DNA of 64,000 bases from Prillingera fragicola (Eukaryota > Basidiomycota > Tremellomycetes > Trichosporonales > Trichosporonaceae). The notes under the pieces are model-generated. The model was given only the letters and a program-made list of their open reading frames with translations, had not been told where the DNA came from and did no database searches. Each line of letters opens with the position of its first letter. Position 1 is the stretch's first letter. Positions 45,227 to 56,745 of this stretch are shown piece by piece. Where the stretch lies: NCBI GenBank assembly GCA_002335605.1, contig BEDY01000001.1, positions 744,001 through 808,000 on the forward strand, read 5' to 3'. Both the position numbers and the translations under genes were made by a program.

Positions 45227-46004
45227 TCACATCTTCATCTCGTACATGCCGTCAGGAGGACGGACAGCGACAGTCTCTGTCCTACATCAGCTTCTTGTCC
45301 CTTGCGAGCCTTGCAGCTACTCACCCTTGCCAACGTTCGACCAGTCAGTCGAAAGCGACGTCCCTCCACTCTCCGTAAAGCTCTTGATCATCGCCCGACG
45401 AGTATCCGCGTCGGCACCCTCATAGATACTCGAGAAGAGCTTTTGCAGAGCCGCGTCACCTCCGGCGTTGGGATCGGATGCCGTATCCGGCTCGTCCAGC
45501 TCGTCGTCCACGAGCTTGTCCCAGTTCTTCTTCCTCGCTGGTCCGGCGGACGACGAGGCGACCGGTGCTGGCGCGGACCTGGAGAGCTGAGTGAGTTTGG
45601 GCGGGGCCTCGCCGCTCCCCAACAGTGCTGTCCAGTTTCCTGGCTCGTCCTTTGCGAGCTTCAACTCAATCTGCCTAGTCAGTCTCTGGGGACACCGTGG
45701 GACCCACCTTGGTGCCGAGGACGCGTTCTGTGCACTCTCCTGGAACGAGCGCATGGGCAAGAGGGCCAATGGTAAAGTGCTTCTCGCCATCATCACCAAG
45801 TGCCGGAAGAGTGACCTCGACGCGGTGGGTGTGGTAGTCGACCTTGACGCCCTCGCGAGCTGGGGATGTGCCGTAGCCCTTGATGTAGACGCTGACAGTC
45901 AGGTGTGTTGTTGATTGATAAAAGTCGTGCCTGCGTAGCTGTCAGCTTGAGACACTTTAGGATATGTGTTTCACTTACCTGGGCACGGGAATGTCGCTGC
46001 TCAT
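45227..46004 (-). CDS. SGT1: SGT1-like co-chaperone (CS + SGS domains, no TPR)
   Basis: Hsp90 co-chaperone for kinetochore, SCF and adenylate-cyclase clients. Exons 46004-45979, 45930-45708, 45670-45325 and 45276-45227, about 214 residues. CS domain: RHDFYQSTTHLTVSVYIKGYG, VDYHTHRVEVTLPAL, FTIGPLAHALVPGECTERVLGTKIELKLAK. SGS domain: KKNWDKLVDDELDEPDTASDPNAGGDAALQKLFSSIYEGADADTRRAMIKSF... then STDWSNVGK and, after a last intron, VRPPDGMYEMKM. The final acceptor (ACAG) is chosen because it alone gives this conserved C-terminus. Yeast and plant SGT1 start with a TPR domain; none is encoded here or in the 400 bp upstream. It shares a divergent promoter with RAD2. Confidence 0.9.
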
Positions 46005-46403
46005 GTTGTCGATGGTGGAGTAAGGAGGACGTGGAGGGCAGAGATGAGTTGCCTGTGTTGACAGCAAGAGCTTGCACGAAGGTTCCAGACCTCCACCGGG
46101 CGGAAGCAAACTTGGGTGGCGACAGGACCTGTTGATCCAGCTCCTCTACACGGCGTCCGATAGCGAGCAAGCACAGAACGGAGTGTAAAGTGCATGCAGA
46201 GAGTCAAGTGGATGAGACGGTGCAATTTACTAGAGAGAATCATGCAAGAGATGTGGGTACAGGACCAAGAATTCAGGTTGATAAATGGCAATTGTTGCCA
46301 TTGCGTCACAGTTGACTGGACTTTTGACTAGACGACACGACGAGCAACGGCTCGATGACTTTGACGTTGCTCCAACCACCTCCCTCAGCAACTAGCAGCA
46401 ACC
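46005..46403. promoter_or_regulatory. Divergent promoter SGT1 / RAD2
   Basis: Holds both leaders; no TPR-encoding exon or other gene recognised. Confidence 0.45.
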
Positions 46404-49400
46404 ATGGGTGTCAAAGGCCTATGGTCGCTGCTGAATCCGGTCGCACGACCGGTGCAGATTGAGAGCATGGAGGGCAAGCGACTCGCTATTGACAGCTCCA
46501 TCTGGCTCTACCAGGTACGACTGTCCTCCCATGTAGCAAAGCCGTCACTAACTTGTGTGCAGTTTCAGTCTACAATGCGCGACAAGGAAGGGCGAGTACT
46601 AGTCAACGCACATGTTTTAGGTGCGGTCAAAAAGAAGATGCTTTAGCTGACGGGTAGGTTTTCTACGGCGGATCAACAAGTTGCTCTTCCACGGTATCAA
46701 GCCCGTGTTCGTCTTTGATGGAGGTGCACCAGCTCTGAAGCGAAGCACGATCGTATGTAGAATATATAATCTGTCACTGACTATTGAAGGCAGAGCGCAA
46801 GCGACGCAAGACAGGCGCGGCTGTGAACCACGCCAAGATGGCCGAGAAGCTCCTTGCCGCCCAGTTGCGACGCGAAGCTGTTCGAGTCGCGCAAGATGCA
46901 GCAAAGGCGAGGGCATCTCGTGTTGCAGCTGCCGGTTCAGCAAACTACGACGATGAGGAGAGCGAGCAGATTCCGGATAATGCCGTATACCTCGATCAGC
47001 TAGAGGGCTTGAATGGACCACCCCGGCCCCCACGAGCACCACCACCAACAGCTAATACATCGAGTGCAACTGTGACAGAGAAGGACGAAACCCCAGAACA
47101 ACGGCGGAAACGATTCAAAAAGCACGATCGGTACTATCTGCCTGAAGCTGATGTCCCCATGATGTCCACCGATGAGCGCCCAGATCCTCGACTGGCGACC
47201 GAAGACGAGTTGCAACAGTTCATCGACGACCTGCACCCAGAAGACGTCGACGTCGAGTCTCCCGAGTTTCGTGCACTACCCACAGAGGTACAATACGAGA
47301 TCATTGGAGACCTGCGTGTGCGGTCTCGCCAGCAGAGTCACAAGCGTTTGCACGACATGCTCAGCGCAGCACCCACAGCTCTCGACTTCTCCAAGGCCCA
47401 GATCAAGCATCTCTCGCAGCGCAATGCGCTTACCCAGCAGCTTCTCACTGTTACCGATATGGTGGGAAAGGCGCACCTGACAATCCCGGTTCGTGTGGCC
47501 GCTGAGCGTAACCGAGAATACGTGCTCGTTAAGCGAGACGAGGATAACGGCGGTGGATGGGCGCTCGGAATCCGCGAGGGCACAAAAGAGAAACCCATCG
47601 TTCTTGAGCCGGAGAGCAGCACGAGCAAGAAGGAGCCGGTAGAGGAGTCTGAGGACGACTACGAGAGGGACTCGGACCTGGAGTCACTGGTAGCCGTCGA
47701 CGACCTCGAAGAGGCTCCCAAGCCCGTTGACGAGGATCTACGCCAGAACCGTCGTCAGGAGATTCTGGAAGCCATTGCACAGCGGTATGCCCCAGCTCCG
47801 GCCAAAAAGTCTCGAGACGTGGCTATAAAGCGCTTCGGAGCCTCTCGTGCCGCTGGAGCTGCGCCGCTGTTCGATGTTCCCGACGACGACGACATTTCAG
47901 GCGACGTGATACCTTCGGCGAACGACGAGGCTCTGGCTCTGGCACTTCAGCAGGAGGAGCTGGGGTCTGATGAGGAGGTTGCGGATCCGGAACTTGCCCG
48001 TGTCCTGGCATTAAGCCGGAAGGAGGCAGAGGGCATCGACGTCGACGAGTCGGTGAATGGCGATGCGCCGGGATCCGACGAATCGGATGAGTTTGAAGAG
48101 GTCGCTCTCATTCCCTCTGGTGCTGTGACGCCGTTTACCGCGCCGCAGACACCGGAGCCGATTGAAATCTGCAGTGACGATAGCGATGACTTTGAGGAAA
48201 TCGGGTTTGTGCCATCTCGGCCCAAAACGCCCGAGCCGGTTGCAGCCCAGGATGTAGAGAGCGAGAGTGAAGAGGAGGAGATGGTCGAGGTTTCACAAGT
48301 CATGGCCCCGGCTCCACCAAAGAACAAGCCAGACCTTCTTATGGCTCTGCTTCAAGAGAGCGCTGCTGCTTCGAGCAGCCGGCCAACCCCACACAGTCGT
48401 ACGGCCGAGTCCAGCATCGCGGCGGTAGAGTCAACCACGACTCGGCAGAAGCAAGCAGCAGCCTCGCGTCCGGCACGAATCGATCCTGCGGAGCCCACAC
48501 CTGGTGCGCCTCCTCGAGAGGAACCTGCCGCAGCACCGCAGAAACGACAGCCACTACCAGTTGAGCCTTTGCCAGCTTCTGATGTGCCAGAAAGCCCAGG
48601 GGCCTCCGGTGGTGAGGACGACTTGACGATGCGTTTCCAGCGCCAAGCTCCATCTCCATCACCGCCACCTCCACATGTCGTAGACTCGCCTCCGCCAGCC
48701 CGTGAACAGGTAGTTCACGTGGATGATGAGGAGGACGAAGAGCCCACCCAACTGAACGAACCACGCCGTCGGTACCAAGATGACGACGACGACGACGAAC
48801 CCATCGAGTGGTCCCGTTCTCCATCGCCTGTTCGACAGCAACCAGAAACAGCTGACGCCTCGGCACAGTCGATTCACTCTGGTATTCACTCTGAAGCCGA
48901 GGATGACGAGGAAATGGACCAAGCCGATATGATGGCAGAGGAGGACGACTATGCCCGCTTCCTGGCCCAGATCCAAAACAGGGACCTCAACGAAGTGCAG
49001 ACCGAGCTCGACGATGAAATCCGCGTGCTCAACCAGCAAACCAAGGCTGCTCTGCGAGACTCGGACGAGATCACGCAAGCCATGGTCGTGCAAATCCAGA
49101 CACTGCTGCGCCACTTTGGTATCCCGTACATCACTGCACCGATGGAGGCCGAAGCACAGTGCGCCAAGCTTGCAGAGCTAGGTCTCGTCGACGGTATCAT
49201 CACGGATGACTCGGACGTCTTCCTGTTTGGTGCCGTCCAATGCTTCAAGAACATTTTCAACGACGCCAAGTTTGCCGAGTGCTTTCTCTCCTCCGATGTT
49301 GAGCGCGAACTCAGCCTCACCCGCGAACGCCTCATCTCTCTCAGCTACCTCCTTGGCTCCGACTACACCATAGGCCTACCTGGCGTTGGTCCTGTGCTGG

Positions 49401-50179
49401 CGCTTGAGCTTCTTGCCAACTTTCCTGGTCCCAATGGCCTGCTCCAATTCAAAGAGTGGTGGCTGAAGGTCCAGCGAGGCCAGGATCTCGAGATTGAGGC
49501 GGATACCAAGTGGAAGCGCGCCTTCAAGAAGCGCTTCAGCGGGTCCATCTTCCTGACTGCCGAGTGGCCAAACCCACACGTCCGCGAGGCATACCTGTAC
49601 CCCACTGCAGACGAGTCCGACGAGCCTTTCCACTGGGGCTTCCCGCGTCTGGCATCGTTGCGAACCTTCCTGCACGAGGAGCTCTCATGGTCCATCTCCA
49701 AGGTCGATGATGAGCTCACGCCTATTGTACAGCGCATCGCCAAGCGCGGGCGTGGTGGTATCCCTAGCCAGACCACCCTGCTGCCATTCTTCGACAATTC
49801 GGCAGGAGCAGGAGTCAGCTACTCCCCGCGTCGCCGCACGACAGCCAATATCAGCAAACGGCTAATGTCTGTCATCAAGGAGTTTCGCGAAGCGGAAGCC
49901 AAAGCTCAAGGACAGCAGCCGCAAGGCTGGGGCGAGATGCTTGCTGGAATAGATGAGTCTGATCCCAAGGGTAAGGGAACAGGTAAGAAGCGGAGCACCA
50001 CCAACGTGACGGATGCCGCGGATGCCGACACGGACACGAGCAAGAAGGCACCCAAGCGCCAGCGCAAGAGCCGTGCCAGTGCAGCGAGCTCTGCCCCGTC
50101 GGTCTCGGAGAAGGACTCTGACGGCGAGGTTCCAGCACCTCGTCCCAAACGAGCTCGAAAGGCCAAGGGGACCAGTTAG
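46404..50179 (+). CDS. RAD2: RAD2/XPG structure-specific endonuclease (nucleotide excision repair)
   Basis: Makes the 3' incision in nucleotide excision repair. Exons 46404-46514, 46563-46620, 46658-46752 and 46790-50179, about 1,217 residues. N-terminal XPG domain: [38 protein letters not shown] and [15 protein letters not shown] with acidic active-site residues. A long acidic, Pro/Ser-rich spacer of about 700 residues follows, with many E/D-E repeats that could bind TFIIH or ubiquitin. The XPG-I region is [19 protein letters not shown] then [11 protein letters not shown], and the helix-hairpin-helix is [20 protein letters not shown]. The C-terminal tail is Lys/Arg-rich ([17 protein letters not shown]), a nuclear localisation signal. 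Large spacer length is what separates RAD2/XPG from FEN1 and EXO1. Stop codons of RAD2 and the complex I gene lie about 100 bp apart. Confidence 0.97.
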
Positions 50180-50280
50180 ACGTAGAAGAGCATTAGCAGT
50201 CAATTGTAGCATGCACTAGCCTCCGGCAAGTCTAACCATTGTGTGCATGCTGCTCCTCTCTCGTTGTCTCTAAACAACAC

Positions 50281-51017
50281 CTACTCGTCGTCCAGGTCCA
50301 CGGGCTCAACACGAGCGGCGTTGGCGCCGCCGAGCTCCTTAACGAGCCCGTCGTAAGGGTACGAGCGCTTGGCGGCCTGTGGCTGGAGTCGGGTGGCAGT
50401 GAGGAAGTATGCGAATCCGCCGAGAGCAGTGAACGCAGCGATAATCTGAGCGAGTCAGTTTCAGTGTCGCTGGACCAAGACGAGCCTAGACCCACAGCAA
50501 GAAGGGCATTTCCACCCGAGATCTTGTGGACATCTGGCGACCACATGTTCAGCGCGTCCTCGTCCTCGTGGACCTGCGGATGTCAGACCGTTACGCAACC
50601 GATGCAGCTGCAGTCTACGCACCACCTCCTCAAAGTTCTTGCGCTCCTGCCTGTCCCACCATCCAAAGGGTTCCCTGTGCTGCAACGAGACGTAGGGGAG
50701 CTGGGGGTAGCCGTGGACTGTTAATGTCAGTTAGATATCTAGCTTCGGGTTCCGCAGAGCCGCGCCGTGCCGCCCTCCTTCTCCGTCCAGGTCTAGAGAT
50801 CACTCTAGAGCCTCGGCGAAGGAGGGCAGCTCGGCGCGTCCTGCGCGTCGGCGGACGCACGCTGGGGGTCGACCTCGGTGCCGGGGGGAAGGGGAGGGTT
50901 CTGCTCTGCGGGCGAGCGGTGCTTGTGGGGGGGAGCGACGTCGGCCGAGGCGAACCTGCGGGCCAGCAGGACGGCGGGCTGGCGCGCAAAGGAGCGGGGG
51001 AGGGCGGCACGGAGCAT
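50281..51017 (-). CDS. Mitochondrial complex I accessory subunit, NDUFB8-like
   Basis: Membrane-arm accessory subunit of NADH:ubiquinone oxidoreductase. Exons 51017-50861, 50717-50623, 50573-50496 and 50445-50281, about 164 residues. N-terminus MLRAALPRSFARQPAVLLARRFASA is a mitochondrial presequence. The mature part has HGYPQLPYVSLQHREPFGWWDRQERKNFEE and DEDALNMWSPD, then one membrane helix (IIAAFTALGGFAYFLTATRL) and a C-terminal RSYPYDGLVKELGG. The first intron (143 nt) is fixed by DPQLHGYPQLP. Exon 2's end could shift by one codon (GTGGTGCGT offers two donors). Presence of a complex I subunit fits an obligate aerobe. Confidence 0.83.
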
Positions 51018-51264
51018 GGTGGAGTGGTGGTCACTGGTTGTATTGCACTCGCTGCCATAGGTTAGACCGTCGTCGCTACTGGCCGAGCACTGGGAGTAGG
51101 AACGGAGCTGGGAGCGGGAGCAAATCTCGGCGTTTTGGGCAGTGTGGCACTTGGTGCAGTGGGAGGGTTGAATTTGCCACCGTTGTTGATCTCTCGTCCT
51201 CCACCAGACTGTCCAAGTTCAAGACTCGCTCTGTCCACTGTACCAAGATTCATCTGCCAGCGCC
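51018..51264. promoter_or_regulatory. Divergent promoter complex I subunit / BDP1
   Basis: About 250 bp between start codons, carrying both leaders. Nothing further recognised. Confidence 0.4.
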
Positions 51265-53678
51265 ATGGCGCTCCGAATCCGTAAGCACTGCTGCTGCAGC
51301 CTCGCAAGCTAACAATCGCAGCGGGAAAGGGCAACTTCAAGCCAGTAAAGCCGCTCAAGCCAGGTGTACGACGTCCGCCAGTCGTTGGTGCGTCTCAGCC
51401 AAAGTCTAGTCAACCTGGCATCAGCCAGGCAGGCCCATCGCGGCCAACGCCCTCTGCTCCCCGACCAGCATCCAAGCCAGCAGAGCCTTCTCCTCGTAGT
51501 GAAGCTACCGCTACACCTACCGAGGAGCCTTCAGTGCCAGTTGTTGCTCCTGCTGTCGAGCTACCACTAGAATCCCAGCCTCCCACAGTTGTTGCCCCAA
51601 AGGACGACATCGTTTCCCAGCCCGAAGGATTGGCGCGCACAGCCACATCGACGTTATCCCGACCAGGAAAGAAGTCAAAGCCTCTGCTCGCCGCTGCTGC
51701 AGCCTCTGGACCGACTCCCAAGAAGATTCCTGAAAAGACTCCAGCGCCAGAGAAATCTCAGGATGTCGAGTCTGTCGAGCCGCAGCCATCAGCCATCGAG
51801 GTCCCACCCACCTTGCAACCGGCTCCCACACAAGACGAAGATTGGGCACCGCCCGTCGTCGTTTCCATCGCTTCGCCTGAAGCATCCAGCTCCTGGCTGC
51901 CTCCCACGGTCGCACCCGCTTCGTCTGTGGACGACAGCCTGCCTCCATCCGTCGCGCCGGCCTCTTCGGCCGTCCCTTTGGAAGAGGAACCACCAGCGGT
52001 TTCATCCACGCGCAAGTCCCGCAAGGGCAAGGAAAAAGACTCAGCCACTCTGGCCGCAGCCCTGGTAGCAAGTATTACGGCTGGTGCCCCGGATGAAATC
52101 GAACCCGACACAGACGCTATCCGCCCCAAGCGCAAGGGGGCGGCGAGAAAGGTTGTCGACGCTGAGGTGTCAGACGAGACGCCCGAGGCCGCCCCTAAGC
52201 GTCGTCGCACTGCGCGTGCCAGGAAGACTCCAAGTGCCGAAGTGGAGGACGAGGATGGGGATGACGAGGAGATACCCGAGCCAACCGGCCTTGAGGATAT
52301 TCCCAAGAAGCGGGGCCCTCGCGGAAAGTACGGCTCGCGCGGGCGTGCTGGAACTGCGGCAGATCGCCGCACCAAGGCCTACCAGCAGCGCTCGTCATCG
52401 AAGACCGTCTCTCACCCAGAACTAGATGGCGTCGAGGTAGACAGCATGGTCGGCGTTGCCGTCAACCCCACGACCATGAGAATGGGCGACCTCGCCACGA
52501 CCCTCGTCTCACAAGGCCGTGTTTCTGCTCGCACTCTCAAGCTCCATCAGTTCACTCGCAACGAGGACGAGCGCAAGCGCAAGGAGCGCCAGACTCGCGC
52601 AGAGAACAACTGGCGTCGTCGCCAGGTCGTCCGTCGGAAGCACCGCGAGCTTAAGAATGCCCTGCGTGCCGAGCGTCGTGAGGCTGCCAAGCAGCGCGGC
52701 GAGGACCCCGACCAGGTCGTCTCGGACGATTCGGTTGACTCTGATGAGGACTTTGATCCTGAGCCTGATCGTCTCACGCCGCCTGGATCGCCCCGTCAGG
52801 CCGAACGCGTTGCTCCCATGCGTATAGACCGTGAGGAGGAGGAGACTGAGGAAGCTGCCGAGGGAGAGGGCGTGGGCGAGAACGGGACCGCTGCTCCTGC
52901 CCACGACGACGAGGATATTGAGGGTCTCGGCTTCGTGCGCCAGAACAAAGACGACGAGGATGAGGAGATGGGCGAGGAGATTGATGGCTTCCAGCTTCCT
53001 GTGGACGACGATCCGCCTCTGGTCAGCGCCGAAGATCAAGACTTCTCTGGGCTCGCGTACAGCCAATACACTGGTGGTCACTTTGACGACGAAGGCAACT
53101 GGGTGGAGGGTGGACCCAACGTTGCGTTCCTGCAGCAGCGTAACGAGGAGCACCGCCGCCGTATTCTCGAGGGTGACGACGATCGCCAAGTCGAGCTCAT
53201 CGACAATGACACTCAATTTATAAACTCTGCGACGTGGGGCAAGAAAGTGTCCAATGACAGGTGGACCATAGAGGAAACGGAGCTCTTCTTCAGCGTACGT
53301 CCCACCGTGTACGAGATGGCAATGCTGACTTTATTTCAGGTACTGCGGGAAACTGGCGAAAACTATACACTCATGAAGGCATACTTCCCTGGTCGCACAT
53401 TCAAGCAGCTCAAGAACAAAGGGGCGCGCGAGAACCGCCAGAACCCCCAGCGCATGACCGACTGTATATTCAACCGCAAGCCAATGGATAAGGAGTACCT
53501 GACCAAGTCGGCTGGTTTCAACTCGGAACTACCTTACGACCGCGAAAATGCCTTCCTTGACGAAGTGGCCAAGGAGAAGGAGCGTATAAAGCACTTGGGT
53601 CCCGAGAACGAGAACGCAGAGGAGGATGAGGAGGCGTTCCGGTTGGACGACGACCTTGAGTTTGCGCCGCTGCAGTAG
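51265..53678 (+). CDS. BDP1: TFIIIB subunit B'' (BDP1) with SANT domain
   Basis: Recruits RNA polymerase III together with TBP and BRF1. Exons 51265-51280, 51322-53294 and 53340-53678, about 775 residues. The first coding exon is 16 nt. The N-terminal half is Ser/Pro/Ala-rich; the middle is charged with basic (RKRGP-like, KKRGPRGKYGSRGRAG) and acidic runs. Before the SANT domain the conserved block SMVGVAVNPTTMRMGDLA, KLHQFTRNEDERKRKERQTRAENNWRRRQ and the SANT itself WTIEETELFFSVLRETGENYTLMKAYFPGRTFKQLKNK are visible. The 45-nt intron inside the SANT is in frame and free of stops; it is placed by its GTACGT, CTGAC and TTCAG signals and by the family alignment. Confidence 0.93.
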
Positions 53679-54145
53679 AGTCTCCAGATCGATCTGGTCG
53701 GTGACGCCTTGGGGGCAGGCGTTGTATAGACACCGGTCGGGTAGATGCATGTTGTATACATTCTGACCATCGGGGCAGCATGCCAGGATGTGCATGAGCG
53801 ACGCGTCGTGACGCCTCAAGGAGTCCAGGTTAGGGCAGGAGACTGAGAAGTCAATTGAAAGATAATAAAGTGGGAGGATGATACAAATAATAAACCCTGA
53901 ATGAGCGCGTCTAACTTCGACGACAACAACCTCAATCCACAAACCAGCCTCAATCAATCTTGCCCCAAACAGATCACATCCTCCTCCCTCCTCCTGCATT
54001 CTGCATACCTCATTTCTAAATCACATCCACACATTGTCGAGTACACCACAGCCGCACTCGACACGGCGAGAACATCCCTGATCGGCTTGGACGCACATAC
54101 CCCCTCTGCCTCTGTCCCTCCTGGGCTCACAGCGCCCTCGGCATT
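53679..54145. other. Intergenic, no gene seen
   Basis: Between two plus-strand genes. It contains the BDP1 3' UTR with AATAAAG near 53866 and the sirtuin leader. Nothing more recognised. Confidence 0.4.
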
Positions 54146-56018
54146 ATGCCCATCACCCATCTGCCGCTGGCCCAGCTACTTGCCTCCAACGACCACACCC
54201 ACCGCCGGTCACTCACAGAGGTCAATGTACGCATTGCCAAGGCCCGTAAAGTCGTCGTCGTGAGCGGTGCGGGCATTAGTTGCTCCAGTGGTATCCCGGT
54301 GAGTAGCCAAACCTGGTGCCTTCCTTCGCCCACCTGCTTTCATGTTCCCCAGGCATGACCATGCTGCCCCATAGCCTCTGCACCTGCTTGCATCGATGCA
54401 TCCACTGACACTAAATGCAGGACTTTCGCTCTACGGATGGCCTGTACAACCTCGTAAAGGAGCGATACCCAGATTCGTTTGTTACGGGCAAAGAGTTGTT
54501 CAGCTCAGCCCTATTCGCCAACCCCGAGACCACTTCGATTTTCTACACCTTTATCGCCGAGCTGCGTCGCGCCTGCGATGCTGCAGAGCCTACACGCACG
54601 CATCACTTTATTCGCCGCCTTGCATCCAAGGGCAAGCTGCTCCGCAGTTACACCCAAAATGTGGATGGCTTGGAGAGGCGCATCGGCCTAGAGAGCGGAG
54701 GCCGCGGCCGCGGGCTCAAGAAGAACGGGACCCGCAACGTCGAACTTCACGGCGATCTTGGCCGTGTCCGCTGTGTTCTCTGCTGCACGGACTACGAAGC
54801 TATCGAGGAGTGGGTCGAGATGTTCCGCGAAGGAAATGCGCCAAGCTGCCCAGCTTGCGAGGAGCGTTGTAAGTGAAGCAATGGACTACGAGAGCAAACC
54901 TAATGCCATGCAGGTGAATCACGCATCAATCGCTCCGCACGCGCGACGTCTATCGGAACGCTGCGTCCCTCTATCGTTCTCTACGATGAGCACCACCCGC
55001 TTGGAGACGACATTGGTGTCTTGCAGGACTACGACGTTCGGCGCGGCCCAGACGTCCTCCTTATCATGGGCACTTCGCTCAAGGTTCATGGACTGAAACA
55101 CCTTATCAAAGACTTTGCCCGCGCCGTCCACGAGAAGAAGGGCGGTGCAGTTGTGTTCGTCAACACTACAGCGCCGAGCAAGGAGTGGGAAGGTGTCATC
55201 GACTATCACGTCGAAGGCGAGACAGATCGTTGGGTTGAACGGGTCGAGGAGGAGTGGAAGCGCGTTCGCCCACAAGACTGGGAGCGTCAGACACTTCTGG
55301 ATGGCGAGGTGGTTCTCAATTCTGTCGCCAAGGCCCCAGCAAAGAGCAAGAAGGGGAAGCGTGAGTGTTTATTGCCCCCAGGAATTTGTCACTGACCGTC
55401 TCAGTCGTTGTCGAGATACAGTCCCACAGCCACCTTCCAACACCACCAGCCTCTCAGCAAACAATGTCAGACGACATGTCCTCACCATTGTCAAGCCCTC
55501 CCCCTTCCTCCCCATTCTCCCCTCCATCACGATACTCCACACGCCGCAACACACCTTCCCCCAGCAGGAGGACACCTGTTGTTGCTCCCCCCACACCTGT
55601 CTCCCCCAGCAAGCGCGGCTGCACAAGCAGCGCACCCTCAAAGGTGGTCACCAAGAAGTCGAGGCTGCGGTCTCCACCACCGACTGGCCAGCACGCAACT
55701 CCCGGCGGAGGTAACCTATTCGGCGACTCGGACAAGCCCAACATTATGTCATCGCAGACATCGTCTGATGAGGAGCTTTTTGGTGCAATCAAGCAGAGTC
55801 GACGTGGCAGTCGAGGCAAGGCATCTGCACTTCCCACCAAACCGCCCACCAAGGCGCCCACCGGCGTCTCACGCATGACGAGGAGCCAGAGCGTCGCCCC
55901 GGAGACAGCAACGGCGACTCGTCGCCGATCGGGCGTGGGTCTTTCGGCCGACAAACCCCACCTTCCTGGAGCGCTTGCCAGCCGTGCAACACGCCGTACG
56001 GCTTCTCTTCGTTTGTGA
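54146..56018 (+). CDS. Sir2-family NAD-dependent deacetylase, HST3/HST4-like
   Basis: Sirtuin that would remove acetyl groups from histones (HST3/HST4 act on H3K56) using NAD. Exons 54146-54298, 54421-54868, 54914-55360 and 55405-56018, about 553 residues. Catalytic core: KVVVVSGAGISCSSGIPDFRSTDGLY with the GAGIS motif, SYTQNVDGLERR, catalytic His in NVELHGDLG, zinc pairs RCVLCC and SCPACEE, IVLYDEHHPLGDD, DVLLIMGTSLKVHGLK and VFVNTTAPSKEWEG. This last motif pattern matches the HST3/HST4 class more than SIR2/HST1. After the core, about 190 residues of Ser/Pro/Thr-rich basic tail (SSPLSSPPPSSPFSPPSR and similar) form a long disordered, phosphorylatable extension with SP/TP sites. Splice junctions all preserve frame. 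Confidence 0.92.
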
Positions 56019-56745
56019 GATAGCCTTGTGGGATTTAGATGGTGACCTGTTGGTGCGCTTGCACCGATTCTAGAGAGAGTTGGCGAGCTGTAACTTGTAT
56101 TTCGTGTAAGAGGGCATTGATCGTCGCCGCGATCGGCTAGTTAGTTTTGGTGATACCCTCTCACCTATTTTTCACCCAGTCTTCCTTGTCAAAGCGCGTT
56201 TGCCATGCTGCGCGCTGCTAAAGGAGAGGACCTGGGCTATGCAACATGTAGTAGAGGTATGTGCCAGCAGCCTGCATTGCTCACAGTGCATACGAGTAAC
56301 ACTCATGGCACAAGGCTGAATTCCGTCCCGATATTTGGGTTTAGGAACGGACCCAGGGACCGGTTCCACGCTGCCGCCGCCGATTCAGACTCATAGCACA
56401 GCGGTCATCAATTGTCCACCCCATCCACACTTTTATTTCCACACATTTGTCAAGCCCGTACAGGTGCATGACGACCACGAAACAGCTAGCAGCGACGCCC
56501 GCAGGCCGACACTAGCTCTTGACTCGCACATCTCGGCCCAACACACCCACGCGTGCCGCCCGCTGCGCGCTCTGACGCGATTGTCCCGCCGCGTCGTTGA
56601 CGACCAGGTCACCCTCGCGCGCTCCTTCCTCCCCACCTTCAACCCCTTTGGTCCTTCTTCACCATTCTATCTGCCAACACGCTGCGTCCACACCCCACAC
56701 CCGTAACGTTTGGCGCATCGCTTGCGTCTCATTGTTACTGTCGCT
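56019..56745. other. Intergenic, no gene seen
   Basis: Between two plus-strand genes. The last 300 bases are CT-rich leader. No supported gene. Confidence 0.4.
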
